Source: Hybos culiciformis
Lineage: Eukaryota > Arthropoda > Insecta > Diptera > Hybotidae
Assembly: GCA_964007475.1 (NCBI GenBank)
Contig: OZ023273.1
Location: 139,349,308-139,413,307 of the forward strand
Reading direction: 5' to 3'
DNA: 64,000 bases
The stretch's first letter is position 1; every line of letters starts with the position of its first letter. The notes under the pieces are model-generated. The model saw only the letters and a list, made by a program, of their open reading frames with translations, searched no databases and had not been told where the DNA came from. Shown here piece after piece: positions 35,629 to 51,791 of the stretch. The position numbers and the translations under genes were made by a program.

Positions 35629-38600
35629 TTTTTGATTATTTATCTTCAGGGTGTTATTTACAATTTTATTAATATACCACATATTGGTGCAATCTTTATT
35701 ATTTAACAATAACAAAGTATAAATCTGAAAAATATACACCACGCGTTTGCCTGTAGCTAAAATTATAATCTTCAAAAATGATACTAAATTGAGTTTTTAC
35801 GAAAATGAAAAAAGGTTCAAGAAACAAATTTTTAATTTTTAATTTTTTTTTTTTTAATTTTGAACAACAATGTTATATATTTTTATTTTTATAGAGCAAT
35901 GCTGCTGCTCTGCTGCTGTTGCTTGATTGAAAACTTGTTAAGCAGACGAACAAAAAAAAAAATTGAAAATACAAAATAATAATAATAATAATAAAGATTT
36001 TTAATTAGATTTTTAGTTCAGGGTTATTGCGTAACGTACATTACATTTTTTTTTTCTCTGATCCAATATGTTTATTATGAAAGACAACAACGTCCCTTTA
36101 GGGGTCCAAATTGCTTTAAATGGTTATAAAGTGTTAAAGTTTTTTTTTTTTTGGATGAAAAGTGAAAAATAAACTGAAAAACTGAATATTTTAATGCCCT
36201 GAATCTTTGAACTTCAAAATATTAGCGCGAACATAATTATTTTATGATAATGTCCAATATATATTTATTTTTTTGCTCGATTTTCACTAAATAGGTCAAT
36301 AACAAACTATGAATTATATATATATTTATAGAGATAATGATAATGTTTCAATAAACCTTTATTTGAATTTTTTTTTTTTTTTTTAATTTAATAGAATTTT
36401 CACACTTGTTAAAATAATTTTTACTAATTTAAATGTTTCTTAAATTATTATTCCGCATGTTATAAAAATGTATTATATTTATGTATTATGTTGGATACGT
36501 GAATTTTTTTAAACTTGATTGAACTCTATTTGTTTACGAAAATGACAATTCCATATACACTAGAAATAATTTCCCATATGTTTTCATATTTTATAAACAT
36601 ATCTTATGTATGGTAAGGTTTTGACGTTTAAGAACTTTTTGTTTTTTTTTTTTTGAGGAATAATCTGGTTCTTAATCTAAAGCGCAAAAATATAGTGGGT
36701 AAATCATAACTGATTCTTACATATTTAGTTATTGATAATAATCAATAGTGCTCAATTTTTTTTTTTATTTTAAATTTTCTTAGATTTTTTCTAAACTAAC
36801 ACTTTGTTATTATATTGCGAATTAAAGCATCAAACATCAATTCCTATATTAATATAATATGCTATGCTAAGTATTTAATTTCAATCTACTTCAATATTCT
36901 TAAAAAAATATTCAATTTTGAAATTGTGTAAGATCAAATATATCACGATTTCCACAAATTGTAAATGCATTAATGCTTTTTCAAATCATCAATCATTCAA
37001 AATTTATATAAGAATAACATTATATTTCTTATGATAATTAATTGAAGATTCATATTTAGGTTTATGTACATATTACATTAGGAAACATTAAAAATAAAAG
37101 AAAATTGAGCTACTGAATATTTGAATTGACCTTATGTTACCATCAATAATAATAATAATAACAAAAAGGAAAAAAAAAAAAAACTAAGAAATAACATAAT
37201 TAATAGCATTTTTATGTTAACTGAATCAATTGAATGATTGTAACATTAATTTAAATAAAATTGGATAATATTGATATTATAAGGTGTGGTTTAACAATTA
37301 AAGTTTAATGCAGCGAAGATGGATGGGTTAGAAAACCTTTTTTTTTTGTAATAAATTTATGTAATCATAGCGGCACAAGTTCATATAGTTTAAAGTCAAT
37401 TATATCAAATTTTTATCACGGTATTTTATTCTCGCATAAAATTTATTGTATACCAGTTATATTAATTGTTAAAATAAGATTAGGTATGTTGAAATAAAAA
37501 TTTAAAGAAAAATTTTGTAATGTATATTAAAAATGGTAAAACAAAAAATAAATTCTTGGAAATAAAATTAAGCTTGAATCAGTTTGCTTATTTTATAGTT
37601 CTAGAGTTTTTGATATTTTAAGTACAGGTTACTAAATTTTGAATATGTCGGACAAACATTTTCTGCATTTATGTATGAATTTTAATTCAGCGACTCAGCT
37701 TCGAGATATTATAATCAATTATACAAAAAACTTACAGTGAATTTGGTAAAAATTTTAAAATTTTCTTTTTCTATGACAGGTAAAGATAATACTTATGAAT
37801 GATCTTATAATATGATCATATATCAATTATTTTGTATTTAAATTACATATATAATTAAAATCTTCTTGTAAAACTCTATTAAATTATTTATTATGACTAA
37901 CATTATTTTCTTCAATTTTATTATAAATTTGTGTGTGTAATTTTGTTAATAAATCCATTTAAAATACTTCACCCGCAATTTTCTGTACACAATTTATTTA
38001 AGTCCATAATTACATAATGCATTTTCACGCATTCATATCATAATTTATTGCAATACTTAAAAATGTACTTAAAACTACCATCAATATAGTAAAAAAATAA
38101 TAAAATAAATAAAATTCTAAGACTATGAGTCATTATCAAGTTTTACCTCAATTTATTTGACGCTATATTAATATACCATTTTTACATGTATAGCTATATT
38201 ATGTTACATTTGCTCCTTATATTTAAAAAAAATTGTTTCAATAATATCATTTAACAAATTTATTTAACACAAAAAAAATGTTTATCTACTACTACGTCTT
38301 TTAAGTGCAAGAGTTCAAAATCAAAATTTATATTTAATATTTTCCTTATAACTTCAAGTTTATTATTTGGTAAGGTTTTCTCCTAAAATGAAAGAAGTGA
38401 TAGTGAAATAAAATATAATAATTGGCAGTAAAAATTAATTAATGAGCTTGCTAGTTTTTGTAATTCGAAGTTTCCTAACAGATTATTTTTTGGTATCGAT
38501 GAGATTAAAAATGTTTCGGTTAAAATAAACTGATTTTAAGGTATAAAGAGCTAATCTAATATTGAAATTATGATATTGTAGCCAAATAACAAATGTTTTC

Positions 38601-41600
38601 TCTTATATGATGTAATAGGCTTAAAAATTAATAAAATGCATCAAAACTAAATAATAAAGTTTTTTAAGTAAAGCTTTTGAACTACATAATATTACAATAT
38701 ACTTATCTGTCTTTCTTGAACATAAAATTTGGCGGCAAAAAGCCTAGATTTTAATGACGATGAGTTTTATTAGAAGAAGTAAAAAAAAAAGAAGAGATAA
38801 ATTCGTTTTTTGAATGGTTGAATGACTCAAAGTGATTATTTCGCAATACTCTTTTATAGGTAATCTATACAAGCCATAGTAGGAAAATAAATATATTATT
38901 TACCTTTTAGCGCTAACTGACTAAGACCATAAGATGTAATGAATAAATATTAGTTAGAGTTTGTAGAGATGTCCATAAAATTTTTGGTTTTCAAATGCAA
39001 CCTATCTTATTTGTACTAATTTTAAATATTGACAACGTCAGTAAAGAATAATTTGATTTTTACAAGTTTGGAGTTATCTATAACCCGGTTTTCGTGTAAC
39101 CTAGAACATATTAATCGCATTATAATTTTTGGTTATAGTGCATGTGCATATCTGCACTGCATAACTATCATCATAATTATATTTTCTAAATAAAAAATTG
39201 CATAGAAAGAAAGACATATACAATAAAGACTATTTTATCTAAAATATAATATCATTCAAAACAAAGTGATGTTATTTATGTTTCTTTTTAGACGCCAGAG
39301 ATTATCGCCCATTATTACACCGCGACTTTTAACATTTTTATGCAGTATCTTATTAAATTTTAAACAATGAATCTTCTTTTTCATTTAATTTTTTGAAAGA
39401 AACACTCAACAATTTAAATTTTATTTAGGAAAAAGCTATTTAATGTCTGCTAAAATTGATGTTGTGTGTGCAATACTTTGTGGTATTATGCAGGTTGTAT
39501 ATATTTAATATTTATATCTAATTCACTCTTTGTATAAATAAATAATAATTTCTGACGTTTACAATATTAATAAAATTAAGCATAGCTTAATCAATACTGT
39601 TTTATTTTTGCAATAAAAAATATTTTTTTGTTTTGAGTTTGAGTGTATCAACAAGCAAAATTTTTGTTATAAAACTATCTTTAATTTTTTAAACAGTTGG
39701 TTTTGTATTTTTGTAGATTTACCCAGGAGACCTCGTCGTTTATTTTTGGGAAAATTCAAAGTAGTTTTTCATATTTTTAGTTGTAGTTAAACAAACAGAA
39801 ACAATAGAATAGCTTCTTTAACTGATTTATTATATCAACTGCAACTGCAACTTAGCAGCAATTCAATAAGTTATAATAAGACAGCAATGTATGAAAATAA
39901 TATTTCCATTAGGTACATTAATGTGCAATTATGCATACATTTTCATTCATTTAAATTTTAAATAGACAAGACAAATTAAGCGAGCCGAATCGCTTTAATT
40001 TTAATTTACAGGGGCTGAAAACTTATAATTAGTTGATTAATAAAAATAAGAAACACTTGATCGTTATTGTATTCATTTACGACGGAATTTCCTGTCAGTT
40101 GAATTGAATCAAAGCGTCTTATAATTTAATTTAATTAAAAAATGAACGTATATAAGTTTATTTCAATCGCTAATCGAAAATTTTATATACAAGATAAATA
40201 TTATGTGGCCACAAGGCATATTTTCATGTCTATAACATTAAGCGTTTTATTTCCATCTTCAGCTTGTCAGTTTTGATTACCATATCCGGCTCTTCTACTT
40301 TTATGAATTTTTTCTCTATGATTAAGTGCATTTAGATTTTTTTATCAATTACGTTTCGTTACCAATATTGACTAGTGCAAAATTAAAAATAAATAAAACA
40401 AAGCCAAAATAAATCTAGAGGTTAAATTCTTAAAAATAAAATGGGGGCCTAAGGTAAGAAAAAAAATTTATTGATTATATTATATAATCATTTAAAAACA
40501 TTTTTACAAAATTGAGAATTTTGGAATGTTACTTAGGGTCATATTTATGAAAATACGAATAATAAAATCTGTACTATTATAGTGAAGCGGTTATTCCTCG
40601 AGACCACAGAATTATTTAAGGTCTCATTAAGTTATATTAAATATATAAAATATATTAAATGTATGAACTAGATATACATACATACTTACAAATTATTATA
40701 ATAAAAATAAATTCAAATAACATATTATATTCATGTTTAATTAATTTCCTATTTGCCATTGTTTTTTTAGTAAATAATTTAATCAACTGAACTAATAAAT
40801 ATATATATAACCTTAGACTAAACACATCAGCAGACATGCATTCAAACTTATGGAAAATATGAATTTGAAGGAATAAAATTTTATGAACCTATGGTAATCG
40901 CAAGAAGATTACAATCTTAATAAGTTGTACAATTTGAGTTTTAACTAAACTAAAAAAAAATCTTTTTTGTACCGTATTTATATATAGTTGGTGTTAGTGG
41001 TATCTTCCTTTACAATTATTGTGATTGCCTTGCGGCCAAAATAATCTAATTATATATTTTCTTTTCCTAAAACATCATCATGGTTTATTATTATAATTTT
41101 TTTTTTATATTTGGCGCTTGATTTCTTGAACTGACATCTTAATAAATGTTACTTTATATTTGATTAAATTCATTATTGATTTAGATTGGATTAGTTTTAA
41201 ACCCTGGATCTTACTTTTATTATTTTTTTTTTTAACTTTTTGTTTCCAATATTATGTATATTTGAATATTATTTGATAATTTTGACTATGTCATAAAACT
41301 TCGAATTCGGGCAAAAGACACTATTTTATCGATTATCATAATAAGTTATTAGAATATTTATCACAATCAATAGTAATTATAATTTGGCAATTCCTAATTA
41401 ATTATACAGCGACTTTGCCTTAAACTCCAGATTATGATTAAACAACAATGACTTTTCATAGAAAATTTGCTAATATTATTGAAAAATTTATCTTGCCGAG
41501 GTTTCTTGGAATAAAAAATTTCAGTTCGATTTTATGATGCTACTTAGCTCTACGCATAATTCAAAATCCTACAAGAACTTTGATCTTTAATAGTAATGTA

Positions 41601-42000
41601 AAATATGCACATGGTTCAATTAGGAATAATTCAATCAAAAAATTCATTCCAAAATTATAGGAACGACTGTATAAAGAAATAATAAATAGAATTTGCTTCA
41701 AAAGTTGCTTCTTTTTTTTGCTTATTTGGCTGCTGGTGGTTAAAAGGTCTTTTCAATCTAACCCAAATGCAATAAATTAAATTGCAACAAGACAAGCAAA
41801 AATATATAAAAATAATGTATTTTTATGTAATTTTCAACTTGGAAGTAAACAAAATAATTTTGTTAAAATAAAAATAAGAAAAAAAAATTTAAAAATAATT
41901 TTTTTTTTATTTTAAAAATTTAGGTTTTAGATCTTAATCCAAATTAGGACTTTTTAGAAGGTGGGTTAACTACTGGTTAAAATTGAAGTAATTTTTTTTT
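31338..42000. other. AT-rich non-coding stretch
   Basis: No confident gene. A patch of higher complexity just right of the long-TIR element (31340-31490) has an open frame ending at a GTAAGT donor-like site and is discussed in the findings. A CTGCTG-rich patch (35890-35920) and ATT/AAT microsatellites are the only other notable items. Confidence 0.5.
35608..35628. repeat. (ATT)n microsatellite
   Basis: Seven uninterrupted ATT units between T-rich flanks. Confidence 0.9.
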
Positions 42001-45000
42001 TCTTTTGCAAATAATTTTCTAGTTTCTAATTTTTTTTTTTTTTTCAACTTATAGATTTTTCAAAACAGATAAATTTATGGTGTAATAATTTTGTTATTTT
42101 GACTTCTGAACAAATTGTTCAAGAATAAAAAAAACTATATATTGTATATACCTTACGATTTTATACATATTTTATCAAAGCGATATTAAAAAGAAAAAAA
42201 AAACATATTTTTAATCTGAAAAATAAAAACAAAAAATAAAAATTTTAGACCAATTTATATTTTCTTGAATATTTATCTTTCTAGGAATAATTCATATAAT
42301 TTTATTTTTTTTATAATTTTTTTTGTAACAAAAATCAAAGGAAAACATTGAATAAGAAGACCTTGTAAGTTTGACCTGGCATGTTCATTAAAAATAAACT
42401 TACTTTACTTGTACTTAATTTTATTTTTATTCATGGACTCTGGATAGATATATATGCATAAGAATCTTTGCGAAACAGATTTATCTAGGGCAGAATGGAT
42501 CTTCTGAAATAATTGTTAAAAATTAAATAGATTTCCATTCAGTTTGATTTGGTCAAAGGAATATTGTACTTAATGTTTAAATAAATAAGTGAAGAATTTT
42601 TAGGTTATGGGGATTTGTTTAATTCAATTAGAAAAATTTTGAATTTTAAAACGTTTTCTATGTATCATCCGAAACTTGAAAGAAACTTTAATGGTTATTT
42701 AATTTTTAGGAATCTTTCTACTACTTTCATTTTTTTATAAAAACAAATTGGTGACAACATTAACATTTAAGTTTTTTGTTCAATTGGTAATCTTTATCGC
42801 GCAAGCCTATTTTTTGGTAAATAATTGAGTAAACATTTTTCATGGAACCTTAGGGGATCCCAAATTATTAGATTTTCAGACATAATTGCGTCTGTAAAAT
42901 TTTCATTTTCATTAAGTAATGAAAAATAATTTAAATTCTAAATTTATCTAAAATTTTACTAAATGTAAGCATCTTTATTGTTTTTTTTTCTAAATTGTTG
43001 TTTTTGACGTATCAAACACCACTGTAAGAAAAAATAAAAGGTTAAATGATTTAATTTTAAGATTATTTGCATCAAAATCATTAATTCACTTTTTTTCTAT
43101 CTCATTAAAATCATGTTTTTATTGATGAACTTTTCAAAATAACAAAAAATAATGATTATTTTGTTTATTATTGTATTGTTAGTTTTTCTTTTATTTAATT
43201 CCAAGGCACGAGCTACCACTGAATTCATTTAACTGACAGCAGGAATTTAAATAAAGTATAAAACAAAAGTAAAGTTAAGAAACTTTGGGGAATATCTTTG
43301 AAAAGGTTTGCTAATAAATATAATTAGCTAAATAATTTAATGAACCATTTACTATTAATATTCTAATGACTTAAGATAGTCTAGTATAAGGTTTTCATAT
43401 ATAGAAGTGATATTTAGAAATTAGAAACGGAATAGTCCGTTTAATTTATTAAAATTCTGGATTTAAAATAAAGATTTTAATATTTCAGTTTCCAAATATT
43501 TTTACTTAAAAATTATGGAATAAGCATATATCGACATTGACATGGGTAATTATTCTTATTCCATAAAAATTATTATTATTCAAATTAATAACTACAATTA
43601 AAACTGTTAGGCAATCCTTTAAATAAGTAAACAAACTTTTCTTTTAGAAGACTGTGGCCATTAATAGCTTCAGGTTATTTTGAATTTTTTTGGAAATTAT
43701 TATAAGATGTTTGTTTGTTTATTTGTTTCAAGTACGCTATTTGGGCGATTTGATGGACCTATAAATTTATATAACTTTATTAACAAAGTTTATAGCCCAT
43801 TAGAATTTAGGTTAAGGTCATTTTTATTTTTCAATAATGAAAAAAAAAAAATAATATAATTATGATGGTTAAAATTTTTATTAAAAATTTTATATAAATA
43901 ATTGTGTTATTTTTTTTATTTTTTAAAAAAACCACAAAATAAAACAAGTAACATCATTGTGCCTCACCCAAAACCATATTTTCTTCTCTTATTTCAAATT
44001 TTAAAGTAGAAAAGTTTTGGTATAAAAAAAAAACTATGTATAATCATAATCATAGTGTCCATTTGAATATATGGTTTTATTGCGGAAAATCTTGAAAATT
44101 ACTTATTAGCCATCCATCAGTTAACTTCAAAGAAAATTGATTTTATGGTCTAATTTTTTATTTTATTTTTTTATTAAAGATATTGTATAATTACACTGGC
44201 ATGCATAGTGTTTCTATGGATCGGAATTTTTTGCTTGTGTTTTCATGCTTGAAATCAATTTTGCCTAGTTGAGTCTGTTTCTTGAAATATCATTCTAATG
44301 AAATTTCTTCCATTATTATAGAATAATAATTCAATTAAAAAATACTTCAAAAGTTCTGAATACCTAGACGAACTTTTGCGATCTTTATATAAACATACGG
44401 TTAAATTTTGACTGTGTACAAAAAACGGCAACATATTTTCCTAAAATAGAAAAGACAATACTGAGAATTTTTACGTACTAGAGTAAAGATTTAATTCCTA
44501 GGGAATTAGATCACAATATTGTTTGAAAAAATCTTTATGCAAAAGCATTTTATTGTAAGCCGGTGTTATTTTTATAAACAATATCAAATTGCATTTATTA
44601 TACATCATGTGCATATTAAGCTTTGAGAATACATTTATATGTTATATTTTCCTTCCTTATTATAATTTTGATTTATCTAACAAATACTTTAGCAATTAGA
44701 AGCACATACGTTGTGAATATGGCTTACGAAATGAGAACTACACAGAATCTCTGTGTTCAAAGAATTTTTATATGAAATTACTTTCGAATGCTTATATTCA
44801 ATCCATCTTTCGAGTCGTTAAATTTTTTGTATTATTTCATTATTAATGAAAACTTTTTATGTTTCCGAACTAATGAATGTCTTTCATAAAATGGCAGCAC
44901 AATATAAAATGGTTGATCTGTTCAAGTGACGTTTTCACAATATTTTGCTATGATTTTTAAGAAACAACTTTTGTATGTTCCAAATTTTATTAAAAACAAA

Positions 45001-48000
45001 AAAAAAACAGAATAACAACTAGGTATACGTACCATTGGTAAATGGACAAACAGATTTTAATAAACATAATTATATATTTTTACAGATAATAAAATAATAG
45101 TTTAATGGACAGCGAATTGCATTTTTAATTACAGCTTTTGAATATTTTTTTTTTTTATGAAATTTAATAAATAAGCAATGCACAGGCAGCAGCTGTGTTG
45201 TCCCTACAGAAAATAATTTGAATATCAGTTTTACGGAATCAAAAGCTCATGATTGTTTCATATAAAAATGTTTGATATTGTAAATATAGTGAAATAGATA
45301 TATATAATTTTTACTATTTAATCAGGGTTACACAATTTTTTTTATAGAAATAGATTTATTCTGTTAAAGTTGATAATGCAAAAAATTAGATAATTTTACT
45401 ATATTGCCAAATTCTGAGTAAATATCATTGGATCTTTGCTAATCAATATAAATATATAATGTTAACAATAATAATATTTATGTTTTATATCATTGCCACA
45501 TAAAAATAATATTTATAGGTTAAGGGTTGTAAGTATTTTATTAATTTTGTTAAGCAAGAGGCAATTAAAAATACTCATAATTATCACTTTATTTTTGTTT
45601 TCCTCATTGACAAAACTGAATTTTGATTTTTATTGTCATAACATAATAAAGTAACATTTAGCTGTAAAATTGGATCGAGTGTAATTTGACTTTTATTGTC
45701 ATAGAAATTTTTCGAACACTAAGAAAGTACATTCTTTTTCAAATGAAAACATACTAACTTATAAATGTATCCCTTATTTTGCTATCATCATATAATTACT
45801 ATTATTATATAAGGAATAATCCATCCTTGAAATAAAAATTTGTAATGTTTTTCTTTTTTAGGAAAAAAAAAAATTGTAATAAACATGTTATAAGCTAAAA
45901 GTCATTCTACAACCTTGAGTTTACCGTTAAAAAATATTGTATTATATCCATTAATAAATCATAATTGTACACTGTGGCTGCTGCAGCTTAACATAAAATA
46001 ACTTTAAAAATATAGACCACACCCGCATATTGAAGCAGGTAAAATCCATTCAAAATTAAAAATATATCTAACTATTTTTTTTTTTTTTTAATATTATAAA
46101 TATTGCATTGTATATTATATTATATTATGTTTTGTCCTACTATTATTTTGTTTGTAGATATTTTGATATGAAAAAAACAAATCAATATATAATGAATGGT
46201 GTACCTAATATTTTTTTTTTTTTTTTATCAATTTGATTTCAATAATTTTTATCTAACATCGAATTACTACACAAAAATTAAACAAAAAAAAAAATTTACT
46301 AAGTGTAAAATTTTTGATAAATATTTTAAGAATGAAAACAGAGGTTAACTCACAATACGGCCGCAAATATGTTGTTCTGACTTTGAAACAAAATTAAATA
46401 AACAAAGAATATGCCATCCATGAAATAATTTTTCATCTTCACACTAAAGTTACGTATAATCATTTAATTAAAATGGGTTGGTTTTCAAAGTGATTGCATA
46501 AAGTGGGAATTATTAGCGAATATAAACAACCAATTAGCAATTTTTATATACAAAAAAAAACTCACTTAATTCATAAAAATGAAAAAACAAAAAAATAATA
46601 ATAAATAAATAAACAACAGAACGATGAGAAGTTAAATTACACGCGTTGCCACTTCTCTTAACATAAATTTTTTTTTTCTAAGTCATGCTCATCTTTCATC
46701 ACGCTCTGGCAAATGAAATTATCATAAATATTTGTTTTTATAATTTGAATGAGAATCTATTAAGTTATAAAAAAAATAGTTATAAAGTGGCAAAAATTTA
46801 AATAATATTTTATGTTTTAAAATAATTTTAAGTTATGCTTGAAAATTTTATACCTGTGTGGTAGATTCTGAAATAAATTTTAAAATGCACATGAATAGAA
46901 TAGAATAGAAAAAGATCACCTTTTAGATTTCTAGTTTTTTCATCCCCTCTTTTAAGTAATTCATCATATTTAAAATTATATGAATCAGCTATACATTTAT
47001 ATGAATGTTTTCCAACTCGAAAAATTTTGAAATAAAATTAAGATTTCTTTTCAAGTTTACATGGTGGCTTTCACTCAACATCGAAATTATGTTATATGTG
47101 TATAGTATAGTGATGAAGTTTGCGTGACATTAAATTTCTAACAATCTGTTATATATAATTTTTTTTTTTGCATAACTTTCATTTTCATAATATAATATAA
47201 TATTAATAATAATAAATATGAAAACATTTATTTTTTGTATAATTATCTCATTGAAATAAAAATCCTTTCCTTAAAAATTATAAATAAATTTTCTTACTAT
47301 TTTTCTTTCTAGAGTATACTTATTAAAACACGAACTGATTTTGTCGCTTTTTAGCTTTCTAAGATGAGACCACACATATTATTTAAGAGGTTTAAACTTT
47401 TGATTTAGAAATTTTGTAATGAAATGATTCAAAACTTATGCACATAAAGTATTTTATGTAAAAATAAATTAATATATTTGTAATAATTTCTAACCCATTC
47501 TTAATATTTTAATTTAAACTTTAATGTATGTTTATTTTATTTATAACTATAGTCACAAGCACAAGGCGAAAGAATGTAGAATTTTTAGATTTGAGAACTA
47601 AACATTGGCATTTAATTTGCGTTGTTTTATTAAACAACTAAAATGTTTTTAATTCTTGAACATTTTTATATCAACAATTATATAAATTTTAAGCTTATTT
47701 TTTATCGTAGTATACACCCAAACATATTACCATAAAGTACACAAACAATTCTCCGGTCAAATTTCATAAATATTTATCAAAAACATAACTTACTTAATCT
47801 AAATCTTTTTTTAAAAATAATATTTGTTTTAATGTTTTGTTTAAAAATAATTTTTATGTTTGTAAGATTATGTACGTCAAGATAAATTCATTTTTTTTTC
47901 AGCATGGTTTTAGAGTGCAAATATGATAATCGTGAATTTTTTTTTTCTGGTTTGTTTTTGAAGAAGAAGTTATCTGTTCAGACTGTAACCTTTTTATGCA

Positions 48001-48751
48001 TATTCTGCTATAAATCATAACTATACTGTCAATTGATCAACACTATATATTATTTTGTGGTTATTGAAATGTTAAAAAAGAACTCATGATTTTGGTGAAG
48101 CAAAAAATAAAATAAAAAATGTTTTTACATAGTTATATAGTTATTTTATTTTTCGAATTGCATAAAAAGTATGTTTAAGTTTTTTAAAGTATCAAAAATA
48201 TAAGCAATATTTTTAATTTCATTTTTAATTTTCTACATCCCACTGTTATAAGTCATTATTGTTTTCAATAATTTGCACAATGAGGATTATACATTATTAT
48301 TTATTATTTTAGTTAAAAAATTTGTTAAAGTATTATTTTCACATTCTGGCAGATTTAAAAAGGGTCGCTTTCTTTAAATTAAACGAAAGAATTTTCAATC
48401 ATAGTTAAAATCAATAATCGCGATTCGAGTTGAACAATCGAAAACCCTGCAATTTCGAATATTAAACAACGATGTGTAATGTGAGTCTCTTGTAAAATTA
48501 ATATTATTGTTTCTTATTGTTTACGCTTCCTTGACCACAAAGATGCATATATCTACAATTCAGATATACAATATACTGTGGGTGGAAATTCTTTGAAATC
48601 AAAATTATTTACTTTTAGTGTTAGCTAAAGAATTCAGCTGCAAAAAACAAAATCAGAACAAAACTTTTGCAAACACAACGGGAAGTTCAAGCAATTTGAT
48701 TTCAAGCAATTTGATAGGTATATTAAAATAATAAGTCAATAATAAAAGGAT

Positions 48752-48788
48752 AATTATTATTGTTATTATTATTATTATCATTATTATT
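48752..48788. repeat. Imperfect (ATT)n microsatellite
   Basis: ATT units over about 37 bases with single interruptions (TTGTT, TCATT). Confidence 0.85.
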
Positions 48789-51742
48789 CCAATTGCAATT
48801 ATATAGTGAGGTTGCTAATTTTGCATTTGTCTCACTAATTTAATTAAAGGAATAAGACAATTAAAAGAAAATACTGAAAATACTAATGGCCAATTGATGT
48901 TAACACTCCAGTTCTCACGCTCTAATTTTTATTACAATTTTATCTAATTCTTTCCAAGAAAAATTTACGTTAATTTACGTTTTTCACAATTCAAGTCATT
49001 GAATAATCATTCAATAAATTCTCTCTTTATGTTGTTAATACTTTTTGTAACAGTATAAGTGATATTTTAAACAATTTTCTAACTAAAATAAAATATCATG
49101 CTCTCTAGTTGAAAGTATAAATATTTTCGCATATTCCAAATTTTAAAGAAAATTTTTTCTCAAAAATAGTAATAATTTTTTTACACGATTAAGACATAGT
49201 TTGTTTCCATCGAATGATGTTCATTACAGTACTAATACCAATTAAGTTTTCTTGTATTGATTTAATAATTCGATAATCTGTCTTTATAATAAAGAAGAAA
49301 TCTAAAATTGGAGAGTATATTGACAGTCAATAAATATACAATAAATATACAATAAATTTTTTCAATTTTTATTTTAATTATTTTTATAATCTAATACAAA
49401 AGTTTTCTTTAATACTTTTATCAATAACCATTACCAGTTTTGCCCTTCGAACTTATAATACTTAGGCAAGAAAATTTATGGTAAAAGTTTTTTCTATATC
49501 TCTATATATACTAAAAGATTTTACTTTTTCTTTAAGCCATTAATGAAAGAATTTTAATCACAATTTCCTATTGAACATTTACATTTAGCTAAATTTTGAA
49601 TGCATATCAATGAAATAAATGAAATATTTTAGCATAAACAAAACATTCATTAATGATACATTAACATTTTTTTTTTTAAATTGAACTAGATAAACTGGTA
49701 AATATAGTGGAAAAATTAATTTAACTTGAAAATTGATTTTTTATTTAAGTCAAACAATTAGCTGAGGTGTTAAGAAAATATTATCAGAATGAAATTGACA
49801 CAAATATCGTTTGTGTTATTTATATAAGAACTAAGTTCTTATGAAATTAAAATAAAATGTAATAATGTAATTTTTTATTTTTGTTTTTATTCTAGAATTA
49901 TGTTTTCGGTTCTTCTTTTTATCGCTCATAATAATTTTTCCAACAAAAATATTGCTTCAAAGTAATATCAAAAAGTTTAATGATTATAAAATTATACGAA
50001 ATGTGTAAATTAAATGTTAATTTTTTAAATGTACAACCGGTTACATAAACAAAATTCACATTAAAGTCTCTTTATATCACAGAGTTGACATAACCAATCA
50101 TTAACAAAGTTTAATAAGATGTCACAGACATTAAGACACCAAAAACTCAAAATTAAAAAAAAAATTTAACATTTTGTATTTCTAATTTCATATAATTTAT
50201 CCCTGGTCTTTATTTGTTGAATTGAAAATTTCTAGTAAAAGTATTGTAAGTAATAGTTTCTGCTATATACTTTAGTTCAGTTGTGCGCTTTATTCTGAAC
50301 CGATCTTAATCAGCTTAAAGTGGTTAGTTTATTCTTGGCTGAGAAAATTATAATTTAAACTAACTCTGACGAAGATTATAATTATAAAACTTTTCCGTGG
50401 ACAAAGTGCACTTTTACTATTGATGTTCATGTTTTTCTTCTACATCAACAGTAATGATTTAATTATAATGCAGACTTTTGTATATACATGTATTCACTTT
50501 TCCTATGTTATGTTACAAATTTTTTAAGTTATTTCCAACACACTAAACTTAAATTTTTGTTTTAATTTTCTATTTCAGAGATAATTAGTTATAATTTTTT
50601 TAAGCTTTTCAAAATTACATATATGTGTCAGCAAAATGTCCATTTAGCAATGATTTAATGTTAAAAAAATTGAAAAGAAAATATTGACAAGTTGTTTTTA
50701 TTTAAAGAAAATTGACAAAAAAAAAATTAAAATCAAAAGACTTAAGCCACAAACTTTTAATATTTATTTTAATTTTGTAGTTATGTTGTTGAAGGAAGCA
50801 GTGATTGAAACTAATAATATTAAGAAATAAAAAAAAATCAAGTGAAATGTGACTGGTAGCTTAAACAAAAAGTAATAATAATACTTTCAATCTAATCTTA
50901 TACTTTGGTAAATTATACAACGGCTGAAATTGAAAATATTAATTTTAAGGCACTATTTCGTATAAAGTGTTTTATCAAATTTTAGCTTCAATCCTTATTT
51001 TTAAGCTGGTATTTGTAGTATTTGAATATTGTTCACTTGTTGAACTTAATTTTTTGTGTTGTTTTTATTGATATTATTTTTAATGAACACAAAATTAGTT
51101 ATATAATGGTTATAAGAAAATTAGTTTTAATAAAACATCAAAGTTAGGAGTTACAACAACCATGTTAATTGTTATATTTAAATATAATATAATTTCAATA
51201 TTTAGTTTAAACAGTAATTTTTCTAAAAGCTTTTGCTTTTAAATGCAAAATAAATTTTCTTAATAAATATAATAACTTAGTTTTAAATCTAAATCTATAT
51301 GAAATTCAAGTTATTCCTTATTAAAATAACTGTCTAGCCAATCTTATTTGTTATTATTTATTAACATATAGATTTTTATATAAAAATTATGTAAAATTTA
51401 ATAAAGTGAAATCAATAATATAAGATAAAAAATTTAGATTGAATATTGATTTATTTAGAAAAAAAATAAATTATTAAAAATTTAAAGTCTATAAGAATTT
51501 CAGAGTTCTTATTTTCTGACTGGTTAACTTTTTTTGTTCCATTCCTGTAAAATTTAAAAAAGAAAATTGGCCTCAATAATGGACTTATTAGCTTGGTTCA
51601 TTTCTAGAAAAATGTAATATTTTCCAACATCACCCAGCGAATTAAAATAAATTGCAAGCTTATTATGTAAGAACGTGCAATTAATATGTGAATTTGGTCG
51701 GAATCAGCTAGGACTGATTGAATGTACTAGTAGGAAAAGGAC

Positions 51743-51791
51743 ATTTCTTTTAAAGACTTATACGGAAAATTTCTTTTAAAGACTTGTACGG
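51743..51791. repeat. 26-bp period tandem duplication
   Basis: ATTTCTTTTAAAGACTTATA.. at 51743-51765 and a copy at 51769-51791 differ by one base (TTATACGG against TTGTACGG). Confidence 0.8.

Noticed and set aside
35890..35925. CTGCTG patch as an opa (Gln) repeat exon on the minus strand
   Set aside because: It gives only four consecutive Gln codons and soon hits a stop, with no acceptor site before it.
36015..36194. CAGGG...CCCTG pair as a small hAT element
   Set aside because: The ends share only five bases and the flanks have no 8-bp duplication.
48420..48456. Single hAT-like end (CAGGGTTTTCGATT on the minus strand)
   Set aside because: No matching opposite end with a target duplication was found within several kilobases.
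50261..50311. Initiator-like TTCAGTT with CTATATA upstream as a core promoter
   Set aside because: The TATA-like word is too close to the initiator, there is no downstream promoter element, and no gene follows.
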